Source: Deltaproteobacteria bacterium
GTDB taxonomy: Bacteria > Desulfobacterota > Binatia > Binatales > Binataceae
Assembly: GCA_021799555.1 (NCBI GenBank)
Contig: JAJZAG010000247.1
Span: 1 to 5,749, forward strand
DNA: 5,749 nucleotides
Direction: 5' to 3'
Part shown: positions 5,497 through 5,749 of the stretch, piece after piece
Layout of the letters: every line of letters starts with the position of its first letter
Position numbering within the stretch: the first letter of the stretch is position 1
Notes under the pieces: generated by a model
Told to the model about the DNA's origin: nothing
Database searches by the model: none
What the model saw: only the letters and a program-made list of their open reading frames with translations
Made by a program: the position numbers and the translations under genes

Positions 5497-5543
5497 CGGG
5501 GTTCCTAATCCTGGGGCCGTGGGTTCGAATCCCGCACGGGGCG
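5497..5543 (+). tRNA. 3' fragment of tRNA-Arg(CCT); probable att site of the element
   Basis: The sequence folds as the 3' part of a tRNA. Anticodon stem CGGGG/TCCTG (5497-5501, 5509-5513) encloses the 7-base loop TTCCTAA with anticodon CCT (5504-5506), with T33 before it and A37 after it. A 5-base variable loop GGGCC follows (5514-5518). The T stem is GTGGG/CCCGC with loop TTCGAAT (5519-5535). The 3' acceptor strand is ACGGGGC with discriminator G (5536-5543). No CCA is encoded (CTT follows). The expected 5' acceptor strand GCCCCGT and a D arm are absent: bases 5471-5496 cannot pair. Starting at the anticodon arm and stopping at the tRNA end is the usual identity block of tyrosine-recombinase integration into a tRNA gene, so I read this as the att copy, not a working tRNA. 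Confidence 0.7.
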
Positions 5544-5629
5544 CTTGGTTTTCCCGCGAATAAATTGAGTTTTTCTTGTTGGCGTCTTCGGATGCGGGGG
5601 AAGCGCGGTATTGAGAGAATTCTGGGTGT
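5544..5629. other. AT-richer spacer between the att site and the flanking dioxygenase gene
   Basis: About 86 bases containing a TTGGTTTT and a GAGTTTTTCTT run just past the tRNA end, like a tRNA 3' trailer. I see no strong stem before either T-run, so no terminator is called. It separates two converging units, the host tRNA (plus) and the dioxygenase gene (minus). Confidence 0.35.
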
Positions 5630-5749
5630 TTAGGCCCAGCCCGATTCACTAGCGGGGTCGCCGGCTATACGGCTGTGCCACATTATGCGGGGCTCGGTCA
5701 TGTCCCAAGGCGTCGCTTGATGGAGCAGGCACCGATTGTCCCAGACGAC
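5630..5749 (-). CDS. C-terminal end of a TauD/TfdA-type 2-oxoglutarate-dependent dioxygenase (5' part off the window)
   Basis: I translated this by hand from the right edge: 39 residues, then TAA at 5630-5632. It begins VVWDNRCLLHQATPWDM and continues EPRIMWHSRIAGDPASESG. This is the C-terminal signature of Fe(II)/2-oxoglutarate dioxygenases of the TauD/TfdA family. The WDNR-x3-H segment provides the distal iron-binding His (His10 of the fragment), and the R-I-M-W-H-S-R-I-A-G-D segment provides the Arg that binds the 2-oxoglutarate carboxylate. Such enzymes release sulfite from taurine or open aryloxyalkanoates; the substrate cannot be told from this fragment. It is unrelated to conjugation and lies just beyond the tRNA fragment, so it is probably host chromosome. 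Confidence 0.85.
   Translation of the reverse strand, partial: VVWDNRCLLHQATPWDMTEPRIMWHSRIAGDPASESGWA

Larger units (their letters stand above)
1..5543. mobile_element. Right end of an integrative and conjugative element (partial)
   Basis: Everything left of the tRNA fragment is conjugation machinery read leftward: trbF, trbG, trbI, a DUF2274-like gene, traF, a TraD-like gene and a relaxase. The right boundary is inferred from the tRNA-Arg 3' fragment at 5497-5543, which lacks a 5' half, and from an unrelated metabolic gene directly beyond it. In tRNA-integrated elements the intact tRNA is rebuilt at one end and a copy of its 3' part marks the other, with the element on the 5' side of that copy; the orientation here fits. 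The integrase, the intact tRNA and the rest of the transfer genes would lie off the left edge. A plasmid backbone is less likely given the tRNA fragment and the flanking gene. Confidence 0.62.

Noticed and set aside
5471..5543. Complete functional tRNA gene
   Set aside because: Bases 5471-5496 give no acceptor 5' strand able to pair with ACGGGGC and no D arm.
5366..5563. Plus-strand 65-codon frame across the tRNA fragment
   Set aside because: Its C-terminal part (GVPNPGAVGSNPARGAWF) is the translation of a tRNA T arm, a common false gene; there is no family match or binding site.
5622..5639. CTGGG...CCCAG hairpin at the end of the dioxygenase gene as a terminator
   Set aside because: Only a 5-base stem overlapping the stop codon, with no T-run after it on the minus strand.
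1..5749. CRISPR array, transposase or insertion sequence
   Set aside because: No regularly spaced repeats, no transposase-like frame and no terminal inverted repeats with target duplication were seen.

Overview
The window is GC-rich (about 60% by eye) with strong GGAGG-type ribosome binding sites and genes packed end to end. It looks like the end of an integrative and conjugative element (ICE) in a proteobacterium or a similar soil bacterium; the sequence does not support a genus name. From about 5187 down to the left edge, all convincing genes lie on the minus strand and form one compact conjugation operon. In transcription order they are trbF (VirB8-like), trbG (VirB9-like lipoprotein), trbI (VirB10-like), a small DUF2274/ribbon-helix-helix-like protein, a possible 62-residue protein, traF (S26-type maturation peptidase), a small TraD-like protein, and a relaxase of the VirD2/DUF3363 type cut off by the left edge. 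Gaps are 5 to 30 bases, or the genes overlap, and nearly every start has a good ribosome binding site.

The products form a functional set. TrbF, TrbG and TrbI are the inner-membrane, outer-membrane and spanning parts of the P-type (Trb) mating-pair-formation type IV secretion channel. TraF would be the peptidase that matures the pilin. The relaxase nicks and leads the transferred strand, with the TraD-like protein as a probable accessory. The energising and pilus genes (trbB, C, D, E, J, L) and the coupling protein are not in the window.

The right end holds the most informative signal. At 5497-5543 lies a tRNA fragment running from the anticodon stem (anticodon CCT, Arg) through the T arm to the 3' acceptor strand, with no matching 5' half. 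Just beyond it, at 5630-5749 on the minus strand, is the C-terminal end of a TauD/TfdA-type dioxygenase, an ordinary chromosomal metabolic gene. This is the expected layout of an ICE integrated into the 3' part of a tRNA-Arg(CCT) gene: element to the left, att copy at 5497-5543, host chromosome to the right.

The stretch 5188-5629 has no convincing complete gene. It holds the trbF leader with two inverted repeats, a cluster of short direct and inverted repeats near the att site, the tRNA fragment, and a short AT-richer trailer. A second possible regulatory or oriT-like spot is 1990-2062, where a perfect 11-base inverted repeat flanks a sequence resembling a nic site; it overlaps the doubtful 62-residue frame.
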